From: Nitrospirota bacterium | GTDB taxonomy: Bacteria; Nitrospirota; Thermodesulfovibrionia; Thermodesulfovibrionales; JdFR-88 | DNA length: 33,865 bases | Assembly (NCBI GenBank): GCA_021812785.1 | Contig: JAKAMR010000016.1 | Span: forward strand, 1-33,865 | Direction: 5' to 3' | Shown: positions 7,029-13,934 of the stretch, in pieces | Numbering within the stretch: the first letter of the stretch is position 1 | Layout of the letters: every line of letters begins with the position of its first letter | Made by a program: the position numbers and the translations under genes | Notes under the pieces: generated by a model | The model's database searches: none | Told to the model about the DNA's origin: nothing | The model's input: the letters and a program-made list of their open reading frames with translations, nothing else

Positions 7029-7044
7029 TTTAAGTTTACTTAAA
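7029..7044. promoter_or_regulatory. TTTAAGT-TT-ACTTAAA operator-like inverted repeat
   Basis: Perfect 7-bp arms separated by 2 bp, 54-69 nt upstream of the DUF2844 start. The symmetry and position suit a regulator site for the DUF2844/DUF3443 operon. The binding protein is unknown. Confidence 0.45.
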
Positions 7045-7076
7045 TAGCCGCCATGAGTAAAGTGCGGAACAATTGG

Positions 7077-7112
7077 GATCTTGTGAACAGAAGATCTTGT
7101 GAAAAAGGATCT
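7077..7112. repeat. Direct repeats GATCTTGTGAA upstream of DUF2844
   Basis: GATCTTGTGAA occurs at 7077-7087 and 7093-7103, 16 bp apart, and a third partial copy, GATCT, starts at 7108. The run lies between the Mor gene and DUF2844 and could bind an activator on one face of the helix. Confidence 0.5.
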
Positions 7113-7157
7113 CTGTAGCGGGTGGCCTTTCGGGAAACAAAAACCTCCCCAGGGGGC

Positions 7158-7457
7158 TCAATCCGCCCTGCCCCTGCGCCTGTGGCTTACGATGCGCCGT
7201 ATCCAGGTTTCCGTCAGAGCGTATTTCCTGGCAAGCTCCTTGTAATTTGCCCCCGTGAATTCGCGCCTGATGTAAGCGTCGCGCCTCTTTGAAATAAGGG
7301 TCCCTATTTTGGGGAAGTAAAAGGGCAGGCCGCCCAGTTCTTGGGAAAGCCTCAGCGCGTTCTCCACGCCAACCACCATGGCAACTGCCCGATAGGCCTC
7401 CGGCAGGTCATCGGGGACCATCTCGCTAGCGACTTCTTCCAGCCAACCTCTGCTCAT
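7158..7457 (-). CDS. Mor-family phage transcription activator
   Basis: 99 aa matching the Mor/C family of Mu-like phages: LPEAYRAVAMVVGVENALRLSQELGG (dimerisation part), FYFPKI, then a helix-turn-helix NYKELARKYALTETWIRRIV at about residues 70-90. Mu Mor activates the middle promoter, and the related C activates late genes. This copy is shorter than Mu Mor (129 aa) but keeps the core. The ATG at 7457 has AAAGGCGG about 9 nt upstream and comes 1 nt after the stop of the 52-aa ORF, which implies coupling. Its target could be the lysis cassette or the adjacent DUF2844 promoter; this is inference. Confidence 0.88.
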   Translation of the reverse strand: MSRGWLEEVASEMVPDDLPEAYRAVAMVVGVENALRLSQELGGLPFYFPKIGTLISKRRDAYIRREFTGANYKELARKYALTETWIRRIVSHRRRGRAD

Positions 7458-7458
7458 A

Positions 7459-7617
7459 TCAAAAACCGCCTTTCAGATCAAAAAGTCCTTGGAATAAAAA
7501 AATTAAAATAAAAACAATAACAAAAAACTTTTTTTGCCCGTCCCTATTGAAAAAAAGCCGTCCCACGGATAGAATATATCGGAGTGCCGATATTGATGAT
7601 GATAAGAGCATATCCAT
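7459..7617 (-). CDS. 52-aa single-helix membrane peptide
   Basis: Open reading frame too short for standard cutoffs. The ATG at 7617 has an ideal GGAGG 7 nt upstream. The product begins MDMLLSSSISALRYIL and has a strongly hydrophobic helix (FFVIVFILIFLFQGLF, residues 31-46) after a positive KK. The stop is 1 nt before the Mor ATG. Its 3' half runs through an A-rich tract (plus strand about 7490-7530), so the hydrophobic helix could partly be a by-product of base composition. No family recognised. It could be a phage membrane peptide (superinfection exclusion or toxin-like), but that is speculation. Confidence 0.5.
   Translation of the reverse strand: MDMLLSSSISALRYILSVGRLFFNRDGQKKFFVIVFILIFLFQGLFDLKGGF
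7576..7593. promoter_or_regulatory. ATATCGG-N4-CCGATAT inverted repeat
   Basis: Perfect 7-bp arms with a 4-bp spacer, within the start of the 52-aa ORF and about 210 bp from the main operator. It does not share the main operator's core (ATCGTCATGACGAT), so a different protein would be expected. Confidence 0.4.
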
Positions 7618-7643
7618 TTAAAATCCTCCGGCGGCAGGGTTTT

Positions 7644-7760
7644 TTACCTGTCTTTCATCGAATCCAGCTTGGCCCTCGAAACCAATGCGGACAGGGATAC
7701 TAATGGAAACATCACTCCCTTTAACGCCAGGATACAGGTTTCAAAATGCGCAGCCGCCAT
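7644..7760 (-). CDS. 38-aa ORF, first gene of the leftward immunity operon
   Basis: Starts at an ATG at 7760 with AAGGAGG about 12 nt upstream; product begins MAAAHFETCILALKG and ends SMKDR. It is the first ORF after the strong leftward promoter at 7797-7825 and precedes the 52-aa membrane peptide and Mor. In Mu the equivalent position holds ner, but no helix-turn-helix is visible here. It could be a real small protein or a leader peptide. Confidence 0.35.
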   Translation of the reverse strand: MAAAHFETCILALKGVMFPLVSLSALVSRAKLDSMKDR

Positions 7761-7796
7761 CCTCAAAAAAAGCCTCCTTCCTGCAACTCCCGATAA

Positions 7797-7825
7797 ATAT
7801 AATCGTCATGACGATAATTTGTCAA
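7797..7825 (-). promoter_or_regulatory. Leftward promoter with palindromic operator in the spacer
   Basis: On the minus strand TTGACA (7825-7820) is a perfect -35. TTATAT (7802-7797, 17-bp spacer) or TATATT (18-bp) is the -10. The spacer contains the perfect 14-bp palindrome ATCGTCATGACGAT (7802-7815). On the plus strand a TATAAT at 7798-7803 overlaps the same site and suits the repressor gene, although its -35 is poor. A dimeric repressor bound to the palindrome would cover both, giving repression of the leftward operon and autoregulation. Confidence 0.7.
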
Positions 7826-7839
7826 GGGGGTGGCGCAAA

Positions 7840-8598
7840 GTGACCATAGGGAAAAGGATAAAAGGGTACAGGACAAAAAAAGGCTTAAAAGTCAAGGAAT
7901 TTTCAGAAAAAATAGGAATATCCCAAGGCACACTTTCGGACATTGAGAATGAAAAGACAAAACCCTCGGCCGACACGCTGAGCCTTCTTATTCGACATAC
8001 GGATATTAATCCCAACTGGTTGCTGACCGGCCACGGGGGATTTACCAGGGAGCCTGCGGCCGCCTACCAGGGCAGGCCCTTTCTGAAAAACGCTCCGAAG
8101 GCAGGCGAAAAAGAAAAAACCATGTACTCCCCGCAGCAGCCATCCAGCGCAAAAGGACTGTCGGTCTCCGAGGCCCATTGCAGGGACGAGTTCGCTCGCA
8201 TCCCGGTTTTCACTCTGGCCGGCGCTGGCGCGCCCAAGGACATCTCCGAGTATGAGCCAATAGAGACCATAACCCTGCCTGGAGATTTTACCGGCCCCGG
8301 CATCGTGACCGTCAAGGTGCGAGGCCAGTCCATGGAACCCACGGTCTGGGACGGCGCGGTCACCGGCGTGAACACCATGGTGCAGAATATCGTGAGTGGA
8401 GATATCTACGCCTTCTGGCTCCCATACGAGGGCGCGGTCATAAAGAGGGTTTTTGTGGGGTATGAAAGGCTGATACTCAGGTCAGACAATCCCAACTTCC
8501 CCCCTATCGAACTGCCCAGAAAGGAACTGGAGGCGGGAGGAGATATTTACCGTCTGCTGGGCCGTGTGGACTGGGTGGTGCAAAGAAGGAAAAAATAG
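7840..8598 (+). CDS. LexA/CI-type phage repressor (XRE HTH + S24 peptidase)
   Basis: 252 aa from a GTG at 7840, chosen because AGGGGG lies just upstream and because the promoter/operator (7797-7825) is immediately before it; the longer TTG-started frame would begin upstream of the promoter. Residues 1-60 are an XRE helix-turn-helix (GKRIKGYRTKKGLKVKEF...GISQGTLSDIENEKTKPS). A linker leads to an S24 domain with the catalytic Ser164 (GQSMEPTVWDG) and Lys202 (AVIKRVF). An Ala127-Gly128 bond (FTLAGAGAP) sits about 36 residues before the Ser, the LexA/CI spacing, so RecA-stimulated self-cleavage is likely. It probably binds ATCGTCATGACGAT and keeps the Mor operon off. NUDIX follows 3 nt later. Confidence 0.9.
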   Translation: MTIGKRIKGYRTKKGLKVKEFSEKIGISQGTLSDIENEKTKPSADTLSLLIRHTDINPNWLLTGHGGFTREPAAAYQGRPFLKNAPKAGEKEKTMYSPQQPSSAKGLSVSEAHCRDEFARIPVFTLAGAGAPKDISEYEPIETITLPGDFTGPGIVTVKVRGQSMEPTVWDGAVTGVNTMVQNIVSGDIYAFWLPYEGAVIKRVFVGYERLILRSDNPNFPPIELPRKELEAGGDIYRLLGRVDWVVQRRKK

Positions 8599-8601
8599 GA
8601 C

Positions 8602-9165
8602 ATGAAGATCACCGGCAGGGAACCGCTATGGCAGGGCGATTTTCTAAAGACCGTCCGCATCGCATACCTGGACAATAAAGGGGTGGCTCGCACATGGGAA
8701 GCCGTGGACAGGGTGGGCGCGGACGGGGTTGTGATAATCGTCCCCGTTACCGGGGCCGGCGAGCTTATCCTCATAAGACAGTTCAGGGTGGTTATCGGCA
8801 ATTACGCGATAGAGTTCCCGGCAGGGCTCATAAACCCCGGCGAAGACCTGATGGATGCGGCCAGGCGGGAGCTTATAGAAGAGACCGGATTTGACGGGAG
8901 GGATTTTTCAGTTCTGGTTGAGAACGTCATATCGACAGGCTCTAACGCCGAGCGCTGGACGGCGGTCCTGGCCAGAGGGGCACTCCAGGTCCCGGAAGAG
9001 ATCAGGGCCGGTTTTCCCGGTGACGAGTCCGAGGACATAGAGGTCATCAGGACGCCGGCGGCGGCGTTGGCTGATTTTCTTTTCAGCTCACAGAAAGCGG
9101 GCGACAGCGTGGATCTGCGCGTCTACGGGCTTTTCGAGACAGCCAAAAGGAAAAAGCTCATTTGA
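8602..9165 (+). CDS. NUDIX hydrolase, ADP-ribose pyrophosphatase-like
   Basis: 187 aa with an exact Nudix box GX5EX7REUXEEXGU at residues 75-97 (GLINPGE...RRELIEETGF). Upstream FRVVIGNYAIEFPAG is the pattern of the ADP-ribose/ADP-sugar pyrophosphatase group, which hydrolyses ADP-ribose to AMP and ribose 5-phosphate. The ATG is 3 nt after the repressor stop, so the two are probably co-transcribed, an unusual pairing that links a nucleotide-sugar hydrolase to a phage-type switch. It could equally be a host gene that happens to border the element. The exact substrate cannot be read from the sequence. Confidence 0.88.
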   Translation: MKITGREPLWQGDFLKTVRIAYLDNKGVARTWEAVDRVGADGVVIIVPVTGAGELILIRQFRVVIGNYAIEFPAGLINPGEDLMDAARRELIEETGFDGRDFSVLVENVISTGSNAERWTAVLARGALQVPEEIRAGFPGDESEDIEVIRTPAAALADFLFSSQKAGDSVDLRVYGLFETAKRKKLI

Positions 9166-9186
9166 GCCCAGGAATTTCCCCTTTTT

Positions 9187-9378
9187 TCATTTAACAGCAA
9201 CCAGCAATATCCCAAGCTTCTTCTCCAGCTCCCGTATCTCCTCCAACTCGCCCGCTGACAGCGCCTCCGGCCTGGTCTCATAACAGCTGTAGGCAAGCAG
9301 CGTCTTTCCTATCTTCTTCTCAGCTGTTTTCACCTGGTCCAGCCGGCTTGCGTCCAGTTGTGAAAGGCTGCACATCAT
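9187..9378 (-). CDS. Small conserved-looking protein, unknown function
   Basis: 63 aa, from an ATG at 9378 with a strong AAGGAGGA about 9 nt upstream. The product is helical and charged (LDQVKTAEKKIGKTLLAY...ELEEIRELEKKLGILLVAVK), with two similar KKxGxxLxAx ends that suggest a short internal repeat. From memory, small proteins with an ELEKxLGxxLxAV ending are common in Desulfobacterota, without known function. A TTGACA lies upstream on the minus strand (near 9450), but the spacing to the nearest -10-like TCTAAT is about 21 bp. It is convergent with the NUDIX gene. Confidence 0.65.
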   Translation of the reverse strand: MMCSLSQLDASRLDQVKTAEKKIGKTLLAYSCYETRPEALSAGELEEIRELEKKLGILLVAVK

Positions 9379-9482
9379 GGCAGTGTCCTCCTTTTCGGTT
9401 TCGGTCAGTCCTGATTAGAGGTTCTCACCGCTTTGGAAATTGTCAAGACGTGCGGGGAAAGCACCGTGGAATGAAAAGTTTT

Positions 9483-10241
9483 TTAAAACCTTCCAAGCAC
9501 CCTGTTTAAAAATTCCCTTGTCCGGAGGACTTTCGGGCTGGTAAATATCTGGGATGGCGGGCCGGTCTCTATGATGCTCCCCTTATCGAACACTATCACC
9601 CTGCCGGCCACTTCACTGGCAAAGCCCATCTCATGCGTGGCGATCATGGTGGTCATCCCCTCATCCACCAGCTTCCTTATCACGGAAAGCACCTCCCCGG
9701 CCATCTCCGGGTCCAGCGAAGATGTGGGCTCATCGAAAAGCATCGCCTCGGGGCGCATGGCAAGCGCCCTGGCTATCGCCACGCGCTGCTGCTCGCCGCC
9801 CGAAAGCTGGGCCGGATAGCTTTCCGCCTTGCCCTCAAGATTGATCTTCTTAAGGAAGTCCCTCGCCTGGGCAATGGCTTCCGCCCTGCCCATTCCAAGC
9901 ACGCGTATGGGGGCCTCCGTCACGTTTTGCAGCACAGTCATATGCGGGAAGAGGTTGAACTGCTGGAAGACCATTCCAAGCTTCAGCCTCACCCTTCTTA
10001 TGGTTTCCGCGTCTTCCTTCATAGGCCGCTTCCGGTTTATTGAATGCAGCCCGATCCCCGCCACCGTTATCTCGCCGCTGTCGAACGTCTCCAGCCCGTT
10101 TATGCAGCGAAGGACGGTGCTCTTGCCGCTTCCCGACGGGCCTATGAGCACAACGGCCTCGCCCTTTTCCACCTGGAAGGAAACACCCTCGAACAGCCGG
10201 TTCGCCCCGTAAGATTTATGCAGGTCCCGGACGTTTATCAT
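9483..10241 (-). CDS. Polar amino-acid ABC transporter ATPase
   Basis: 252 aa ABC ATPase of the GlnQ/HisP group. Walker A GPSGSGKST, Q-loop VFQQFNLFPH, signature LSGGEQQRVAIARAL, Walker B MLFDEPTSSLDPE and the switch His in ATHEMGFA are all intact. Length is normal for the group. Its ATG overlaps the stop of the upstream fused binding-protein/permease gene by 4 nt, so the two form one transporter operon. It powers uptake of an amino acid (possibly Gln, Glu or another polar residue) across the inner membrane. Confidence 0.93.
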   Translation of the reverse strand: MINVRDLHKSYGANRLFEGVSFQVEKGEAVVLIGPSGSGKSTVLRCINGLETFDSGEITVAGIGLHSINRKRPMKEDAETIRRVRLKLGMVFQQFNLFPHMTVLQNVTEAPIRVLGMGRAEAIAQARDFLKKINLEGKAESYPAQLSGGEQQRVAIARALAMRPEAMLFDEPTSSLDPEMAGEVLSVIRKLVDEGMTTMIATHEMGFASEVAGRVIVFDKGSIIETGPPSQIFTSPKVLRTREFLNRVLGRF

Positions 10242-11734
10242 CGCCTGTCCTTTTTGAGCTTTTTTTCAAGCCTCCTTGCAAGCAGGGAAAGCGGATAGCT
10301 CATGCCAAAGTAAAGGAGCGCGGTGATTATACCTAGCTGGAAGAAGCGGAGCGTGCTTGCCGCAAGCATGCTGTAGGTCTTGGTGAGCTCTACCATCGCG
10401 ATGACGGAGACCAGTGAGGAGTCCTTGAACAGCGCGATAAAGTCGTTCGTTATTCCAGGAAGGGCTATCTTAACGGCCTGGGGGAGGATAACGCGCTTTA
10501 GGGCAAGCCCCCTCTTCATTCCCAGTGAAAGCGCGGCCTCCATCTGCCCGAAGGGCACCGCGTTTATCCCCGCCCGATAGAGCTCGGACTCATAGGCGGC
10601 GTAATTCATCCCAAGCCCCAGGAAGGCGGCCATCACCGGGTTAAGAGAAATGCCGATGTTCGGCAGGCCGTAGTAGAGTATATAGAGCTGTATCAGAAGC
10701 GGAGTTCCCCTGTATATCTCTATGTAGCCTGTGGCAAGCCAGTCAAAGGGCGGCCCGGCATAAAGCCGCAGGAGGGTAAGCATCAGCCCGAGCGTAATGG
10801 CAAGGGCCATCGACGAGACGGATATAAGCACCGTCACCCCGGCACCCTTTAAAAGCATGGGGAAGAAATTCTTTATGGGCGCGCTCCGGCTTTCGTCGAG
10901 GGTCTCCGCCCCGGAATTCTTAAAAAACGCGGCCAGCTTGTCCTGCTTGCTGTTCCAGAGGCCCCATTTCTCGTATATCCTTTTAAGCTCGCCCGTGCGG
11001 TAGAGTTTTGCCAGAATCTCATCCAGCCTTTTTTTCAATTCCGTGTCGTTTTTACGGATGGCTATGGCATACAGGCCCTCCCCCACCGGCGGCCCCGCAA
11101 ATTTGAGCGCGGGGTTCGGCCTGGCGTAGTAGGCGGCGATAGGCAGGTCAAGAAGGACGGCATCCAGCCTTCCAAGGGCCAGATCCTGATAGGGCTCCAC
11201 CTGCCCGGAGTATATCCTTACGTTAACGCCACGCATGCCCATGAGGATGTCCTGGGCCACCGTGCCGGAGAGCGTGCCCACCTTTTTGCCCTTCAGGTCC
11301 GCAACGCTCTTTATCGAGGAATCGTCCCTACGCACCACGAGCTGTTCGGTGTAAACGTAGTAAGGGGCACTGAAGAGGACGTGCTCCATTCTTTTCTTCG
11401 TTATCTCTATGCCGTTCATGGCGAAATCGAAATCTCCGCGCTCAAGGGCCGGGATCAGGCTGTCCCAGGCGTTCTGGGACTGCACGGCCTTTTTTACTCC
11501 AAGCTCCCGCGCGATCGCCCCGGCCAGGTCCACCTCGAAGCCTACGAGTTTTGAAGGGTTTTTGGGGTTGGGGAAGGCATAGGGCGCGCCGCCCTCTGCG
11601 TCCGACCCCCAGAGGAGGTAGCCGCGTTTTTTGATCTTTTCAAGCGTGCTCTCCTTAGGCTTGGACGGCGCGGCCATGTATATGACCGCCGCGATCCCGG
11701 CAAGGAGCAAAAGAAATTTAAGCAAACGGGACAT
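10238..11734 (-). CDS. Amino-acid ABC transporter, fused substrate-binding and permease protein
   Basis: 498 aa. An N-terminal hydrophobic helix (residues 5-20) is followed by a family-3 solute-binding domain (about 28-265; GYLLWGSDAEGGAPYAF, GFEVDLAGAIARELG, GDFDFAMNGIEITKKR, VADLKGKKVGTLSGT). Then comes a membrane permease domain (about 300-490) with the EAA-type loop EAALSLGMKRG...VILPQA. The ligand-binding domain would be tethered outside the inner membrane. Such fusions are known in GlnP-type systems. An ATGA overlap joins it to the ATPase gene; together they make a complete transporter from two genes. A possible promoter puts the transcription start only a few nt before the ATG, and no Shine-Dalgarno is visible. 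Confidence 0.92.
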   Translation of the reverse strand: MSRLLKFLLLLAGIAAVIYMAAPSKPKESTLEKIKKRGYLLWGSDAEGGAPYAFPNPKNPSKLVGFEVDLAGAIARELGVKKAVQSQNAWDSLIPALERGDFDFAMNGIEITKKRMEHVLFSAPYYVYTEQLVVRRDDSSIKSVADLKGKKVGTLSGTVAQDILMGMRGVNVRIYSGQVEPYQDLALGRLDAVLLDLPIAAYYARPNPALKFAGPPVGEGLYAIAIRKNDTELKKRLDEILAKLYRTGELKRIYEKWGLWNSKQDKLAAFFKNSGAETLDESRSAPIKNFFPMLLKGAGVTVLISVSSMALAITLGLMLTLLRLYAGPPFDWLATGYIEIYRGTPLLIQLYILYYGLPNIGISLNPVMAAFLGLGMNYAAYESELYRAGINAVPFGQMEAALSLGMKRGLALKRVILPQAVKIALPGITNDFIALFKDSSLVSVIAMVELTKTYSMLAASTLRFFQLGIITALLYFGMSYPLSLLARRLEKKLKKDRR

Positions 11735-11744
11735 AATCGTTTTA

Positions 11745-11773
11745 AGGTAAACAAATCAGGCATGAAGCGTCAA
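11745..11773 (-). promoter_or_regulatory. Candidate promoter for the ABC transporter operon
   Basis: Minus-strand TTGACG (11773-11768) with TTACCT or TACCTT 17-18 bp downstream. The predicted transcription start lies within about 5 nt of the ATG at 11734, so the mRNA may be leaderless, which would fit the absence of a Shine-Dalgarno sequence. The -10 is weak. Confidence 0.35.
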
Positions 11774-12092
11774 GAGTTCGGGCGACATTGGCTCATGTAA
11801 GCGTTATAGGGGGGGCGGCACAGTTTGAACCAAATTGAATCCTGCATTCCCAAATATCATCCGCGCCCACGAGTTTTTTGAAATACGAAGCCGGCACGAA
11901 ATCCAAATCTTCCAGAAGACTTAAAACCCGTAACTTTTTGCGCCACTTTACTGGGAAGCGAAATCCAGGAACTCCTGTTCGTTAAACGTTTGAACAGCCA
12001 GGCCTGTAAAGTCCCAATAAAATCAGGGGTTAAGGCTTTCACCTTGAACGGAAAAACAAAAAAAGGCAATGGGCTTTCAGGAATTTTTTCCC
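11774..12092. other. Intergenic stretch without a supported gene
   Basis: Between the acyl-activating enzyme and the transporter. A 70-codon minus-strand frame (11857-12069) would need a TTG start with no ribosome-binding site and has no recognisable domain. I see no strong terminator. Confidence 0.5.
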
Positions 12093-13691
12093 CTACGAAT
12101 CGGGCTTCAGTCCAATTGCGCTTTGGACCATCCCGGCAACCCGCCTGAAATCGATCTTCCCGGTCCCGGTCCTTGGGAGTTCCGGCAGGACAATGAAATG
12201 TTTGGGGATCGCGATATTGGGAAGATACTCCATCAACTGCCTGATGGTTTTCATCTCGTCTATCCCGCTGGTCACGGCCGCCACTATTTTCTGTCCCTTT
12301 ATTACGTCCGGCACGGCCGCCACGGAGCTGAAAACCCCCTCGGGAAGCACCTTCTCCAGCGCCTCCTCCACCTGCACCAGGGACACCATCTCCCCTCCTA
12401 TCTTCACGAACCTTTTAAGCCTTCCCGCAAACCACAGGTAGCCGTCCTCATCCAGAAATCCCATGTCCCCTGTATCGTACCAGCCATCGCGTATGCGTCC
12501 GGCCGTTTCCTCCGCATCGCCAAGATAGCCCCTCATTACGAGATCGCCTTTCACCATTATCCGGCCGGCAATCCCCGCTGTGCAGTCCTTTTTAATGTGG
12601 GGGCCGGCCTCGGGGTTTTCTATGCGCAGGGACACGCCCGGCAAAGCCTTCCCCACGCTGCCCGGCCTGTTTTGCAGCGGCGTATTCACCGATATCACCG
12701 GGGAGGTTTCCGTGGCCCCGTAGCCCTCGTAAAGGGTAATATTGTGCTTGTCCATAAAACCCTGCCGCAGCGCGTCCGCGCATTTGTCCGCTCCGCAGAC
12801 GGCCACTCGCACGCTCCTGAAATCTCCAGGCTCGGATTTGCGCAGGTATCCCCAAAAGAAGCTTGGCGTCCCCAGGATGATGGTCGGCCTTTCGTCGCGG
12901 ATTATCTCACATATTTTTTTATAGTCGATGGGGTTGGCATAGGAGATGATCGTCATCCCGTGATAAAGGGGCGTCCACAGGTTGGGATTGAACCCGAATA
13001 TGTGGAAATAAGGCAGGCTGGCAAGCATGCTGTCCTTGCCGGAAAGTTCAAAGGCGCCGCTGAAATCCCTTATGTTGGATATGATGTTCCGGTGGGTCAA
13101 CTGCACGGCCCTGGCCTCTTTCTCGCTTCCGCTCGTAAAGAGTATGGCCGCCACATCGTTTTCCTCTCCTCCCTCAACCAACCTTAATATGAAGGGGACA
13201 GGCAGTTTGGCCAGCGCCGCCGCACTCAATTTCTCCAGTGCGGAAAGCCCTCCTACGATGTCCTCGATAAAGACCATGCCCTCAACATGGGGACAATCGA
13301 TCTTCTCCATGAGCACCCTCGATGTGACCACTGTTTGGAAAGAGCATTTTTTCTGCGCGTACCGGACATTCCCGGAGGCCCCTTCCAAAGCGGTCCCGGT
13401 TGAATAGTTGATCATAACGGGCACCCGGCCGCTCATAAGGACACCCAGCACGGAAAGCGCGCAACCCGCCCCGGTGGGCAGCATTACCCCTATATGGCTC
13501 TCGTCATTTCCCCCCAGCCTGCGGGAAAGAGCAAGCGACAGGGCAAGTGCCCTGAAGTAGGTTACGGACTTCCCGGACGTGCAGTCCACGAACGCCGTTT
13601 TCCCCGGATATTTTTTTGCTATTTTTATAAAATGATGGTGCAGGAGCATTTTACTTTTTTTATTTTCATATCGTTTTCCGGTTTTATTCAT
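12093..13691 (-). CDS. AMP-forming acyl-activating enzyme (Aas-like acyl-CoA/ACP ligase)
   Basis: 532 aa, adenylate-forming superfamily. Motifs in order: AILFTSGSEKEARAVQLTHRN (phosphate-binding loop, Gly-rich but variant), YEGYGATETSP, YDTGDMGFLDEDGYLWFAGRLKRFVKIGG (A7/A8) and RTGTGKIDFR with the catalytic Lys near the C-terminus. The N-terminal part (KTAFVDCTSGKSVTYFRALALSLALSRRL, MLPTGAGCALSVLGVLMSGRVPVMINYS) resembles the ligase half of Aas (acyl-ACP synthetase/acyltransferase) more than typical FadD. It would activate a fatty acid with ATP, for CoA or ACP. No acyltransferase half is present. The ATG at 13691 has GGCGGGA upstream. It stands alone, divergent from msrA. Confidence 0.87.
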   Translation of the reverse strand: MNKTGKRYENKKSKMLLHHHFIKIAKKYPGKTAFVDCTSGKSVTYFRALALSLALSRRLGGNDESHIGVMLPTGAGCALSVLGVLMSGRVPVMINYSTGTALEGASGNVRYAQKKCSFQTVVTSRVLMEKIDCPHVEGMVFIEDIVGGLSALEKLSAAALAKLPVPFILRLVEGGEENDVAAILFTSGSEKEARAVQLTHRNIISNIRDFSGAFELSGKDSMLASLPYFHIFGFNPNLWTPLYHGMTIISYANPIDYKKICEIIRDERPTIILGTPSFFWGYLRKSEPGDFRSVRVAVCGADKCADALRQGFMDKHNITLYEGYGATETSPVISVNTPLQNRPGSVGKALPGVSLRIENPEAGPHIKKDCTAGIAGRIMVKGDLVMRGYLGDAEETAGRIRDGWYDTGDMGFLDEDGYLWFAGRLKRFVKIGGEMVSLVQVEEALEKVLPEGVFSSVAAVPDVIKGQKIVAAVTSGIDEMKTIRQLMEYLPNIAIPKHFIVLPELPRTGTGKIDFRRVAGMVQSAIGLKPDS

Positions 13692-13799
13692 ATTGTCCCG
13701 CCTTGAAACAACAGCATTTCCATTATCGTCTGTTTTTTGTTTTTGTTTTGCTTTTGACCCATGCGAACAACAAAAAACAGCAAAATTATATCACAAGCA

Positions 13800-13828
13800 T
13801 TGACATGAAGGCGCTTATCTGTTGCAAT
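13800..13828 (+). promoter_or_regulatory. Candidate sigma-70 promoter for msrA
   Basis: TTGACA (13800-13805) with TGCAAT 17 bp downstream (4/6 match to the -10). It is within the A-rich divergent region between the acyl-activating enzyme and msrA; a long A-tract (13857-13897) would form the 5' leader. Confidence 0.35.
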
Positions 13829-13934
13829 TTGATTAGGCGCACACACCGCCTGGAAGAAAAAATAAAAATAAAAATACAATACAAAAACAAAACAAAAACC
13901 CGTGGGGGCCGTTGCAGGAAGGAGGCCCACCCAT

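Noticed and set aside
7669..7839. N-terminal extension of the repressor from a TTG
   Set aside because: It would begin upstream of the promoter/operator, has no ribosome-binding site and adds unstructured sequence; the GTG at 7840 follows AGGGGG.
11857..12069. 70-codon minus-strand ORF
   Set aside because: TTG start without ribosome-binding site, no domain, Phe/Lys/Arg-rich content typical of random translation.
12069..13187. 372-codon plus-strand ORF
   Set aside because: Antisense shadow of the acyl-activating enzyme gene, which has clear catalytic motifs; the translated product is His/Arg/Pro-rich without any domain.
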